From the NCBI RefSeq assembly GCF_040703125.1, contig NZ_CP160035.1:1612001-1676000 (forward strand): DNA of 64,000 nucleotides, in the 5' to 3' direction. Origin of the DNA: Flavobacterium ovatum. GTDB lineage: Bacteria > Bacteroidota > Bacteroidia > Flavobacteriales > Flavobacteriaceae. The notes below the pieces were generated by a model that had not been told where the DNA came from, did no database searches, and worked only from the letters and a program-made list of their open reading frames with translations. The position numbers were made by a program, and so were the translations under genes. This document shows positions 36,096 to 44,930 of the stretch, one piece after another. The stretch's first letter is position 1; each line of letters begins with the position of its first letter.

Positions 36096-39000
36096 TTATT
36101 GTTTAATTAATTTTCCTTTATAAACATCTGTATTATTTTTGATGACATAAATGTAAATTCCTGTGGCTAAATCTGAAACAGAATATTCGTTGGATTCATT
36201 TTTTGTAAATTGTTTAACTAATGTACCGTTCATCGAGTAAATTTTAAAATCTTGATACGCCAAGTTTTCAACAATTTTCACGACGTTTTTTGTTGGATTT
36301 GGATAAATAATAGGGCTGTTGCTGTCCGATTGATGATTGTTTACTTTTAAAAGTGTATTTGGATTAGGGTCTGTGGCAACATACCAACCGCTTCCTCTAG
36401 TTGAGGCGTAATATTTTCCGGGTGTGTTATAATCAATAGCAATATCATTAACCCGATCAGATTGGCCATTTCCTTTGTTGAATTTGATCCAACTATTTCC
36501 TGAATCTTTAGAAAGATAAGTTCCTCCGTTTATTTGTCCGATTGTAGTGTTTGGTAAGGTAGAAACTAGTATTGTTCGGGTGTCGTATTTTGCTACTTCT
36601 ACACGGTGTGTCCAGGGGTAGTCGAATATTTTTGACCAAGTTTGCATGTTGTCATCACTTACCCATAATCCACCACCATTGTCAGAAACATTATTAAAAC
36701 CACTGGTGATATATGCTTTTCCATCTTTGTCAAAATGAATATCATTGATTCCTGAAGTTCCAGAAATGACTGTAGTTGTACTTACTTGCGCCCAATTGCT
36801 TCCGTAGTCAGTTGTTTTGTATAAGCCTCCATTGTTACCAATTACTGCCGCATATAATATATTGCTAGCATTTGGGTCAATGGCAATTCGAGCTACATCT
36901 AGGGAGCTTGGTAAACCTGTGTTGATTTCGGTCCAAGTTGTGCCACCATCAGTAGACCTATGTACGCCCCATCCTGTAACAGAGTCTCCAACCCATTCTA
37001 TTCTAATGGATGATCTAGGAACGCAAAAATACATGTTGTTGGTGTTGTTTTTGTCTATCAATAAACACATTTGGTGTACTGCTTGGTCACCGCCTCCAGC
37101 AGGCTCAGGCCATGGCAATGGAACAGGAGTTCCTACAGTTGCCCATGTAATTCCACTATCGGTTGATTTTAGTAATTGGCCTCTTTTATCTTGACGGAAA
37201 AAAGTAGCAAACCAAATACTTGGATTTGTTGGGTCAACTGCAACAGAACTTACAGAGTGCTCTCCTGATGTTAAGTTGCGAACCGAAGCTCCCTGTGCAT
37301 CCGGTCGTATTAATATACCTTCGGAATTAGTGATCCATAGGCTGTTTTCGCCTGATGGACATAATACTTTATTTGGAAGGTTTTCGCTTTGGTAAAAACC
37401 ATGTCCAGGTAAATTGCTGTTTCCAGCTCCTACCCAGCTTTCGCTATTAGGTGTCGTTTCTTCATCATCAATATCTACCCAACTATCTCCGTTATCATAA
37501 GAAACGAGGCCGATTTTTGCCATTTGAGTATATAGTACGGATCCGTCAGCATTGAATTGGATAAAATTACATGATTTTTGTTCGTAATCGTCTCGATTGA
37601 CCCAGTCACTTTTATATTTGATTTGGATATTGGTATTCAATGGGTTTCCTCTGTTGGTCCAATAATTTAAATCAGGACTTCCGGTATTCCAGTTTTTGCC
37701 ATTTCGTACGGTTACAAACCATTTCGTTCCTCCATCTTTTGTTCTCCATAATTGTCCTGGTTTGAAATTGTTTCCCGATGCATTTGAATAGTTGTTGACT
37801 AAATAGATATTGTCAGGGTTTTTTGGGTCTACTGTAATCTGGTTGAAACGTTGTGTAATCTTAGAAGGCATGTTTGGATATTGTGCTACTGCTTCATCGT
37901 AGGTTATTCCAAAATAAAAAGCAACGTTGTTGTAATACGATTTTTTAATTCCGGAATTGCTGCTAAATTGCCTCATGTCTAAAGCTATATTACCGCTAAT
38001 GTTTGTCCAAGTTTCTCCTTTATCGGTGCTTTTAAAAATCCCACCAGTGTCATCAGTTAGTGTGCTACCATCTGCTTTCCACATAATGTTGCTCAAAGCA
38101 TAAAGAACGACTTGGTTCCCTGTTATGCTAGGGTTGTAATACATACTTAGGGATCGGATGACATTATTGGTGATGCCATTGGATTTTAAAATCCAAGTTG
38201 TTCCACCGTTGATACTCTTGTAAAATCCATAATTTGTTCCCGCATAAACTATATTTGAGTTTGTTGGGTCTGTGTATATTGTTTCTATTTCGGCACTAGA
38301 ATGTAGTCCTGAATTTATTAATGTCCAATTAGCTCCTTTATCTGTGGTTTTCCATATTTTTCCTTGACTATTATTATGGGTATAGGATCCGTTGGGTTGT
38401 GAAAGTGGAAAATCTACTCTTCCGTAATCACGCATTCGACCAGCGCCTAAATACCAAACGTTTTCATTTTGAGGGTCAACCGCTATACAAGATAAATAAG
38501 CATTTCCTGCCTGGGCTTGAACAGACATAACACGACTCCATGATTTTCCTTTGTCTGAAGATTGGAAAAGATCACCAAGTCTTTTTCCAGTCGAAAATCC
38601 AAAATTTGCATTGGAACGGGAGAAATCTATGGAATAAGTTTCAGTTGGTCCTCTCATACCACTATTCCAAGCTCCCGCATCTTCGTTCATGATGGTTTCA
38701 TATGTAAAACCTCTGTCCGTTGAACGATATGAATTTCCCATGTTGGGAGAGGTGAAATGAGTGTTGCTGTCAGTAGGGTGAGGGTAAAAAGAAGTGTTAT
38801 TTCCGCTCATTCCAGGTCCAAATTGAATCCATTTTATAGATGGATCAGAGACGATATCTTTGGTTTTTATATCTGTGAAAAAAGCAGATATTGGTGGTAG
38901 TTTTTCAATTTGAATGTCATCGAAATAAATATCACCACTATCGGTTGCGCTTGGTCTAATAGAAAAAAGTACAGAGCCTGTATTATCCGTAACTGTAGAA

Positions 39001-39416
39001 GTAAATTCAGTCGTATATTTTGTCCAAGTCGTTGCTGTGAGTGGAAAATTGACTTGAGTTAGTTTCGTAACTCCATTGTTAGCAAAAATCTTAATGTTAC
39101 TTTCTGAATTGCTAATGGGGGTTATTGCTTTGTAATAAAAAGTAATACGATAGGTGATACCGTTTTCCCAACTCAAATTTTTTGCAGTTTCTAAGTTTCC
39201 TTTTTGCGGAGCCGAATTGAACTGCATTTGAAAACCATTATTTCCTGTTCGTTTAGAAAGAGTATTGATTTCAAATTTAGGCATTGAAGAGATATTGTTT
39301 GTAGCTCCCCAATCTGTTGTTAAGTCATTCTCAAACCCACATTTAAAAAGAATGGTTTGGCTCCATATGGAATTTGGTATTAGCTGAAGCAATAAAAAAA
39401 GGTAGATATGTTTCAT
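36096..39416 (-). CDS. Secreted BNR/Asp-box repeat protein, T9SS type A cargo (1106 aa)
   Basis: Secreted protein with a signal peptide (1-19) and an N-terminal beta-sandwich region resembling a carbohydrate-binding module (about 22-170, ending in DIYFDDIQIEK). A long beta-propeller part follows with about a dozen S-x-D-x-G-x-x-W Asp-box motifs (for example SSDKGKSW, TTDKGANW, STDGGTTW, SKDSGNSW). The C terminus (about 1035-1106) has the T9SS type A sorting pattern YPNPTKN ... YSMNGTLV ... LATGIYIYVI. The propellers resemble sialidase/VPS10 or GH74-type glycosidases, but I cannot assign catalytic residues. It probably acts at the cell surface or outside. Confidence 0.85.
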   Translation of the reverse strand: MKHIYLFLLLQLIPNSIWSQTILFKCGFENDLTTDWGATNNISSMPKFEINTLSKRTGNNGFQMQFNSAPQKGNLETAKNLSWENGITYRITFYYKAITPISNSESNIKIFANNGVTKLTQVNFPLTATTWTKYTTEFTSTVTDNTGSVLFSIRPSATDSGDIYFDDIQIEKLPPISAFFTDIKTKDIVSDPSIKWIQFGPGMSGNNTSFYPHPTDSNTHFTSPNMGNSYRSTDRGFTYETIMNEDAGAWNSGMRGPTETYSIDFSRSNANFGFSTGKRLGDLFQSSDKGKSWSRVMSVQAQAGNAYLSCIAVDPQNENVWYLGAGRMRDYGRVDFPLSQPNGSYTHNNSQGKIWKTTDKGANWTLINSGLHSSAEIETIYTDPTNSNIVYAGTNYGFYKSINGGTTWILKSNGITNNVIRSLSMYYNPSITGNQVVLYALSNIMWKADGSTLTDDTGGIFKSTDKGETWTNISGNIALDMRQFSSNSGIKKSYYNNVAFYFGITYDEAVAQYPNMPSKITQRFNQITVDPKNPDNIYLVNNYSNASGNNFKPGQLWRTKDGGTKWFVTVRNGKNWNTGSPDLNYWTNRGNPLNTNIQIKYKSDWVNRDDYEQKSCNFIQFNADGSVLYTQMAKIGLVSYDNGDSWVDIDDEETTPNSESWVGAGNSNLPGHGFYQSENLPNKVLCPSGENSLWITNSEGILIRPDAQGASVRNLTSGEHSVSSVAVDPTNPSIWFATFFRQDKRGQLLKSTDSGITWATVGTPVPLPWPEPAGGGDQAVHQMCLLIDKNNTNNMYFCVPRSSIRIEWVGDSVTGWGVHRSTDGGTTWTEINTGLPSSLDVARIAIDPNASNILYAAVIGNNGGLYKTTDYGSNWAQVSTTTVISGTSGINDIHFDKDGKAYITSGFNNVSDNGGGLWVSDDNMQTWSKIFDYPWTHRVEVAKYDTRTILVSTLPNTTIGQINGGTYLSKDSGNSWIKFNKGNGQSDRVNDIAIDYNTPGKYYASTRGSGWYVATDPNPNTLLKVNNHQSDSNSPIIYPNPTKNVVKIVENLAYQDFKIYSMNGTLVKQFTKNESNEYSVSDLATGIYIYVIKNNTDVYKGKLIKQ

Positions 39417-39693
39417 AAGTCTAATTGTAAAGAAAGTTAGATGGTTGGTTTTTATAGGTTACTATGGTTTAGTTTTTAAAGCTAAATTAAATATTTCTAG
39501 TATGGGTTTTGGTTTCATATGTCTTAAATGCTAAAACATATGATTTTTAATGCTTTAGATACTTGAGTCTTTTCTTTTTTTATGTAAAATATATGTGTAA
39601 ATTTGTTTATCTGTTGTTAGTCAATGATTTAGTTTGTTTTTGACGACGGTTGTTAGTTTGTGGATAATGTGTAATTACAAATAATTAGAAATA

Positions 39694-40125
39694 ATGAAAC
39701 AGCAAGTTCCAGTATCAACTATTATGACTAAAAATATAGTAAAGTTAAATCTTACTGATGATTTGACTAAGGCGGAAGTATTGTTTAAAGCAAATAAAAT
39801 TAAACACATTCCTGTGGTTAATAATTGTAAAATAGTAGGAATAGTAAGCCTGAATGATATGTTGCGTGTTTGTTGTACTGAAGCCGATGATGAAGCTGAT
39901 ATTGATCTTGAATCTGTTGTGTATAATATGTTTACAATCCAGCAGGTAATGACTAAGAGTGTGATTACAATCAAGCCTTATACCACAATTAAAGAAGCGG
40001 CTACAATTTTAGTCGAGAATGATTTTCATGCTTTACCAGTATGTGATGATGAAAATTTGGTTGGTATTCTCACTAGTACTGATTTGATAAATTATTTATT
40101 AGAGCAGTATGATATTGAAGAATAG
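39694..40125 (+). CDS. Two-CBS-domain protein
   Basis: A 143-residue soluble protein made of two CBS domains (about 8-65 and 78-138), with the repeated pattern STIMTKNIVKLNLTDDL ... HIPVV and QQVMTKSVITIKPYTTI ... HALPV. CBS pairs bind adenosine nucleotides and normally regulate an attached enzyme or channel. Here the pair stands alone, so it may act in trans. No obvious partner is adjacent. Confidence 0.9.
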   Translation: MKQQVPVSTIMTKNIVKLNLTDDLTKAEVLFKANKIKHIPVVNNCKIVGIVSLNDMLRVCCTEADDEADIDLESVVYNMFTIQQVMTKSVITIKPYTTIKEAATILVENDFHALPVCDDENLVGILTSTDLINYLLEQYDIEE

Positions 40126-40242
40126 AATTTTATATAGATTACAAATAGGCGACTATTTTTTTTATCTTACTCTCTTATAATCAAGGTTTGTAGTTTAAGA
40201 GTATTGCCACATTTGATTTTGTAATTTTTATAACAGATAAGA

Positions 40243-41028
40243 ATGTTTTTTAAAGAGTTTTTGCAATATTTGATAGTAGCATTTTGTATCGCTCCATTTA
40301 TGATTGTGATTATTTTTAGAGTTTTAGAGCCTTTTGTATGTAGGTGTTTATCAGGCCACTTTATCTTTATTGGTGTCCAGTTCTTAAAAGGATATCTCCA
40401 GGCCATCAATTAATTTTCTATAATAGATTAACAATAAAAAAAAGTATTTTGAACATCGACTGAAAGTGTTTCTAAATCATTATAGGTAAAGACATTTAGG
40501 TGATCGATGAAATGAAAGTCCTTGTAGCTGCCACTTATATCATATTGATGTTTGGATTACGGGATTTTCTTATTGGTTTTTTACCAAAATTGTAATTTAT
40601 CTGGATACTTGTTTTTCTTCAGTACATCAAAATTATCATAAAGGCGAATTTAATCCAAGGGTGAAAATCGTGGTTTTTTAATGAAAGGATTTTATATTAG
40701 GGCACAGTATTTTCAATGATAATGTAAATTTGGGCTTACATGAATTTACACATGTTTTACATTTTTATTGTTTAAAAAGTAAAGAAATAAGTGTCGCAGT
40801 TTTTCAAGATGAGTTTGTCGAAGTATTGAAATATTTTAATGATGAAATACTAAATAAAAGCCTTATCGAAAAGGGTATTTCCGTTTGTATGCTTATGAAA
40901 ATAAATTTGAATTTTGACTGTTATTTTAGAACATTTTTTAAACACCAGAAAAATTTAAAAAATATCATCCCGAATTGTTTGACTCTGTTTCAAGAATGCT
41001 GAACATAAGCGAAAGTACTATTATGTAA
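40243..41028 (+). pseudogene. MtfA-type zinc metallopeptidase pseudogene
   Basis: Reading across frames recovers one protein. MFFKEFLQYLIVAFCIAP with a membrane helix comes in one frame, then YNRLTIKKKYFEHRLKVFL in another, then VIDEMKVLVAATYIILMFGL, then HQNYHKGEFNPRVK. NLGLHEFTHVLHF follows, with the HExxH zinc site, and finally YFRLYAYENKFEF and KKYHPELFDSVSRML. These follow the order of the MtfA / M90 zinc-dependent peptidase family. At least four frameshifts and several in-frame stops separate the pieces. The intact frame at 40730-41002 is only one fragment, which runs out of frame near 40870. Confidence 0.85.
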
Positions 41029-41262
41029 AGAGTTGATGTATTAATTTTTATAATAGATTTCTTTGGTTTTTCAATGAAAACTTCCAATGTTAATTTTGTG
41101 ATTTCATTTAATGGATTGATAGTTATTTGTTTTTGTTCAGTGATTTTCAATTGGTGTTATTTTTTGTAAATTAATGTTTGAAAAAAAAGATATTTTAATC
41201 GATGAAACTTAAATTTTGCATGAATTTTTGTCTTATTTTTGGGAAAAATTTAAGAAATATTT
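41029..41262. other. Leader region of the T9SS locus
   Basis: Non-coding. A TATTTTTG (-7-like) box at 41234-41241 is about 20 bases before the ATG. A TTG lies 15 bases upstream of it, shorter than the consensus spacing, so this promoter call is weak. Confidence 0.4.
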
Positions 41263-43905
41263 ATGACTTTAAAATCGCTTGCTTCGACAAAGTTTAATTT
41301 TATCTATTACTTTTTAGCCCTGTTTTTTTTGACCTCAAAATCAAATTTAAAAGCACAATGTGCTGGAAATGATAATGCTATTACTATTTGTGATATTTCC
41401 AATAATAATAGTAAAACGGTTAATCTTTTTAATTTATTAGGCTCCTCTGCCATTACAGGTGGGATATGGATTGATAATTTAAAGACAGGTGGGTTAAACA
41501 CTTCAACAGGAGTATTGAATGTTCAATCTATTCGTAACAGTGGTGTTTTTACTTATACCTATATGGTAAATAACGGGGGCTGTGTGGATAGCTCAATAGT
41601 TACTGTAACAGTGGGAGGATATACAGGAGTTACGAGTTCCAATGTGACCGTTTGTGGAGATGATAATAATTTTAATTTATTTCAAGCATTTGACGGAAAT
41701 TTTCTTCGTCCACAATTTGGAGGAGTTTGGTCTGATAATGATGGTACGGGAGCATTAAGTGGTAATTATTTTGATGCTACTAAAGTGCCTTATGAACAAA
41801 TTTATTCTTTCACTTATACAATTCCTGCCATAGGAACATGCTCACAACAATCGGCTACCGTTTTTGTTAGAACAAAAAAACCAGCTATACCAGGAAGCCC
41901 CTTAGATTTATTGTTGTGTAATACGGATGATCTGTCATTATATAAAAACCTTGATTTAGATACTAGGTTATTTGGGCAAGATGCAGGTGGAATTTGGACC
42001 GAATCAGGAACAGGACAATTGTCAGGTATACTAGACACAACAATTGATGTACAAGATATTTATAATAGATTTGGAGCAGGAACTTATACGTTTACTTATA
42101 CTGTGATTCCAGAAAGCCCTGTTTGTATTAGAAAAACAGCTGTTTTTACAATCATTATTGAAGACCTTTTGGACTTTACAGGTTCAACCTTAGTAGTGAA
42201 TTCCGATATATGTGAAGATGATTTGCCAATCGCTACTTATCAAGCTGTTTTGCGCAGAGGAGTTATGAGTATTCCTAATGGGAGTTATTTGGTGTCATAC
42301 AATGTTACTTCGGGTACTTCAATAAATTCATATACTACGCTCGCTTTGTTTTCTAGTGGTGTTTTGAATTTTATTGTCAATAAAACAAGTATTGCTAATG
42401 CTACTGATTATACGGTTAGTGTTTCAAATATCGTTAAAGAAAATAGTTTAAGACTTTGTATTAATATTATCGGTTCCATTACTGATGTGCTTCATGTAAA
42501 TCCAATTCCAAAAATTAATATTGGAACTTTGAAAGTCATAGCAGCGTGTAAAGGATTTGATATTCCAGTTGAGATTTCGGGTAATACAAATTTATCAGAT
42601 GGAAATTATACCATTGTTTATGGTCTATCAGGAACAAATACGATTGCAAATCAAACAGCTACAATCAATGTTGTTAGTGGAGTGGGCTCTTTTTTAATTC
42701 CGTCCAATATTTTACCTAATATAGGAAATACAACTCTTTCGATAACAAGAATTACCAATGTTCTTACGGGGTGTACCAATGCTGTTACTTTGACTAAAGG
42801 TTTTGATATAAAACCCTTGCCAGATGTTGCTGCTCTTAAAGTAAATATTCCTTCGATTTGCAAAAGGGCATCAGTGACTGTTAATTTAACAGGTTTAGGA
42901 ACACTGACTAATATTAATGTGGTTTATAATATTAGCGGAGCAAACGTTTTAACCAATATATCAGTGGATTTAGTGGTAACATCTGGAAATACTTCATTTA
43001 CGATCCCAGCATCATCATTTAATACTGTCGGTACAAATGTTTTTACGATAACTTCTTTGGTTGATAATACCAATGGATGTCAAGCAGTAGTTTTAAATGC
43101 TACGGCAAATTTTAGTGTTTTTGATTTACCTGTTACACCAGCATCCAATAGTTTTTCAGTTTGTAAAGTTGATAATCCTACTATTGGAGATTTAATTCCT
43201 AGCGGAAATCAGTTTCAGTGGTTTGATTCGCCTACAAGTACAACTCCTTTAGCTCCTACAATTCTTTTGATTTCGGGTACTTATTATGTGAAAGAAGTCA
43301 ATTCTATTACTGGATGTCAATCCAGTTTAACAATGATTAATGTAGTTGTTAACGAAGTAGCAAAACCAACCCTAAATCCTAATGGCGAAAAGTTTTGTGG
43401 AATTGATAATCCAACGCTTCAAGAATTAACGAATAATGTGACTTATTCAGATCAATTAATTTGGTATGATGCTTCGATAAGTGGGAATGAAATTGCTTCA
43501 ACAGAATTAATAAAAGAAGGTGTGAAATATTATGGGTTTAATTATTCCTCTAGTAAAAGTTGTTTTTCTGAAGTTTTGGAAGTAACGGCTAGTTTAGCAA
43601 ATTGTGATATTGTAGGGGATATTTTTATTCCTGACGGATTTTCGCCAAATAACGATGGGATCAATGATACATTTAGGATAAAAAACATACCATTTATTTA
43701 TCCAGATTTTAGCTTAGAAATTTTCAACCGTTATGGAAATTTAATGTTTAAAGGAGATGAAAATAAACCAGAATGGGATGGGGCAAATTCCGATTATAAA
43801 GTAGGTATCGAAGGAGCTGCGCCTAATGGTGTTTACTTCTACGTCATTAAATTCAACAAAGGAAGTTTAGCACCAAAACAAGGTAAGCTTTATCTAAACA
43901 GATAA
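41263..43905 (+). CDS. Large secreted protein with T9SS type B sorting domain (880 aa)
   Basis: Cell-surface protein with a signal peptide (about 1-31, ending LKAQ). The body has repeated Ig-like beta domains. Three repeats of about 110 residues span roughly 310-630 with the recurring pattern of xCK, V-x-L/I-G, NYTIVYGLSG or NVVYNISGAN, then SFLIP or SFTIP and a following ITxxxN. The C terminus (about 790-880) is a gliding-motility-associated/type B sorting domain: FIPDGFSPNNDGINDTF, IFNRYGNLMFKG, WDG and GVYFYVIKF. Type B cargo generally needs a PorP/SprF partner, encoded next. Likely an adhesin, but ligand unknown. Confidence 0.92.
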   Translation: MTLKSLASTKFNFIYYFLALFFLTSKSNLKAQCAGNDNAITICDISNNNSKTVNLFNLLGSSAITGGIWIDNLKTGGLNTSTGVLNVQSIRNSGVFTYTYMVNNGGCVDSSIVTVTVGGYTGVTSSNVTVCGDDNNFNLFQAFDGNFLRPQFGGVWSDNDGTGALSGNYFDATKVPYEQIYSFTYTIPAIGTCSQQSATVFVRTKKPAIPGSPLDLLLCNTDDLSLYKNLDLDTRLFGQDAGGIWTESGTGQLSGILDTTIDVQDIYNRFGAGTYTFTYTVIPESPVCIRKTAVFTIIIEDLLDFTGSTLVVNSDICEDDLPIATYQAVLRRGVMSIPNGSYLVSYNVTSGTSINSYTTLALFSSGVLNFIVNKTSIANATDYTVSVSNIVKENSLRLCINIIGSITDVLHVNPIPKINIGTLKVIAACKGFDIPVEISGNTNLSDGNYTIVYGLSGTNTIANQTATINVVSGVGSFLIPSNILPNIGNTTLSITRITNVLTGCTNAVTLTKGFDIKPLPDVAALKVNIPSICKRASVTVNLTGLGTLTNINVVYNISGANVLTNISVDLVVTSGNTSFTIPASSFNTVGTNVFTITSLVDNTNGCQAVVLNATANFSVFDLPVTPASNSFSVCKVDNPTIGDLIPSGNQFQWFDSPTSTTPLAPTILLISGTYYVKEVNSITGCQSSLTMINVVVNEVAKPTLNPNGEKFCGIDNPTLQELTNNVTYSDQLIWYDASISGNEIASTELIKEGVKYYGFNYSSSKSCFSEVLEVTASLANCDIVGDIFIPDGFSPNNDGINDTFRIKNIPFIYPDFSLEIFNRYGNLMFKGDENKPEWDGANSDYKVGIEGAAPNGVYFYVIKFNKGSLAPKQGKLYLNR

Positions 43906-43934
43906 TTACATCTTCATTATTTAAATATTTTCAA

Positions 43935-44870
43935 ATGAAAAAAACAATATTACTTGTAAGTTTTTTATTTTTTATAATAAATACCAAAGCGCAACAAGAC
44001 CCTCAGTATACTCATTATATGTATAATATGAATGTGGTAAACCCTGCTTATGCCACAGGAAGTCAATCCTTATTGAATTTAGGAATGCTATACCGTTCTC
44101 AATGGAATGATATCGAAGGAGCTCCTAAAACCATGACCGTTTTTGGGCACATGCCTGTAAATAAGAAAGTAGAGTTGGGTTTCTCTTTAATTTCTGACAA
44201 TATAGGTTCGGGTGCCAAAAAAGAAGATAATTTTTATGCTGATTTTGCGTATGTGTTGGATTTGAATAGCACACATAAATTGTCCTTTGGTGTAAAGGCG
44301 GGAGTTACTACTCTCAAAACAAATTTTGATGGATTTATGTTTGATAGTGGTGATGCTTCTACAGATCCAGCTTTTGCACAAAATAATAATATTATAAAAC
44401 CCAATGTTGGTGTAGGTGCCTATTATTTTACAGATACCTATTATGTAGGATTGTCTGTTCCTAATTTATTAGCCTCAAAACATCTTGATAAAAATGAAGG
44501 TATTAAGGCTTTTGGTTCAGAAAATGCCCATACTTTTTTAACAGCAGGTTATGTTTTTACACTATCGGATTTGTGGAAATTGAAACCCGCTTTTATGACC
44601 AAATATGTTAAAGGTGCGCCTGTTACTTTAGATTTGTCTGCAAATGTTTTGTACAATAGTCAATTTGAGTTAGGTGCGGCATATCGTGTTGGTGATGCTG
44701 TGAGCGCATTGATGGGTCTGAAAGTTTTACCAAGCGTGAAAGTAGGCTATTCTTATGATTACACTTTATCTAATCTTGGCCAGTATAATTCAGGAACACA
44801 TGAAGTATTTGTGTTGTTTGATTTGGACTTACTGAAGAAAGGATTTGATAAATCACCACGATTTTTCTAA
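43935..44870 (+). CDS. T9SS membrane protein, PorP/SprF family
   Basis: Outer-membrane barrel of 311 residues with signal peptide (ending NTKAQ) and the family opening QDPQYTHYMYNMNVVNPAYATGS. SprF is needed for secretion of the type B cargo SprB in F. johnsoniae. This paralogue is probably dedicated to the 880-residue protein encoded 30 bases upstream. An OmpA-TPR protein follows 60 bases on, completing the usual trio. Confidence 0.93.
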   Translation: MKKTILLVSFLFFIINTKAQQDPQYTHYMYNMNVVNPAYATGSQSLLNLGMLYRSQWNDIEGAPKTMTVFGHMPVNKKVELGFSLISDNIGSGAKKEDNFYADFAYVLDLNSTHKLSFGVKAGVTTLKTNFDGFMFDSGDASTDPAFAQNNNIIKPNVGVGAYYFTDTYYVGLSVPNLLASKHLDKNEGIKAFGSENAHTFLTAGYVFTLSDLWKLKPAFMTKYVKGAPVTLDLSANVLYNSQFELGAAYRVGDAVSALMGLKVLPSVKVGYSYDYTLSNLGQYNSGTHEVFVLFDLDLLKKGFDKSPRFF

Positions 44871-44930
44871 GATATAAAGAAACAAAAAGGGAATAATTAG
44901 TATGACCGCTGATAAATAAATTTCGCATTT

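Noticed and set aside
36817..37194. Forward frame of 125 residues under the BNR-repeat gene
   Set aside because: It is an antisense shadow of the conserved propeller repeats.
36096..39416. Naming the BNR-repeat protein a sialidase or GH74 xyloglucanase
   Set aside because: Asp-box repeats are shared by many propellers and no catalytic residue set could be assigned by eye.
40167..40409. Reverse frame of 80 residues
   Set aside because: It lies opposite the start of the MtfA-type pseudogene. The forward-strand remnant with its membrane helix explains the sequence better.
40730..41002. Forward frame of 90 residues taken as a stand-alone gene
   Set aside because: It is a middle fragment of the frameshifted peptidase. 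Its last third is out of frame, whereas the correct frame gives conserved peptidase residues.
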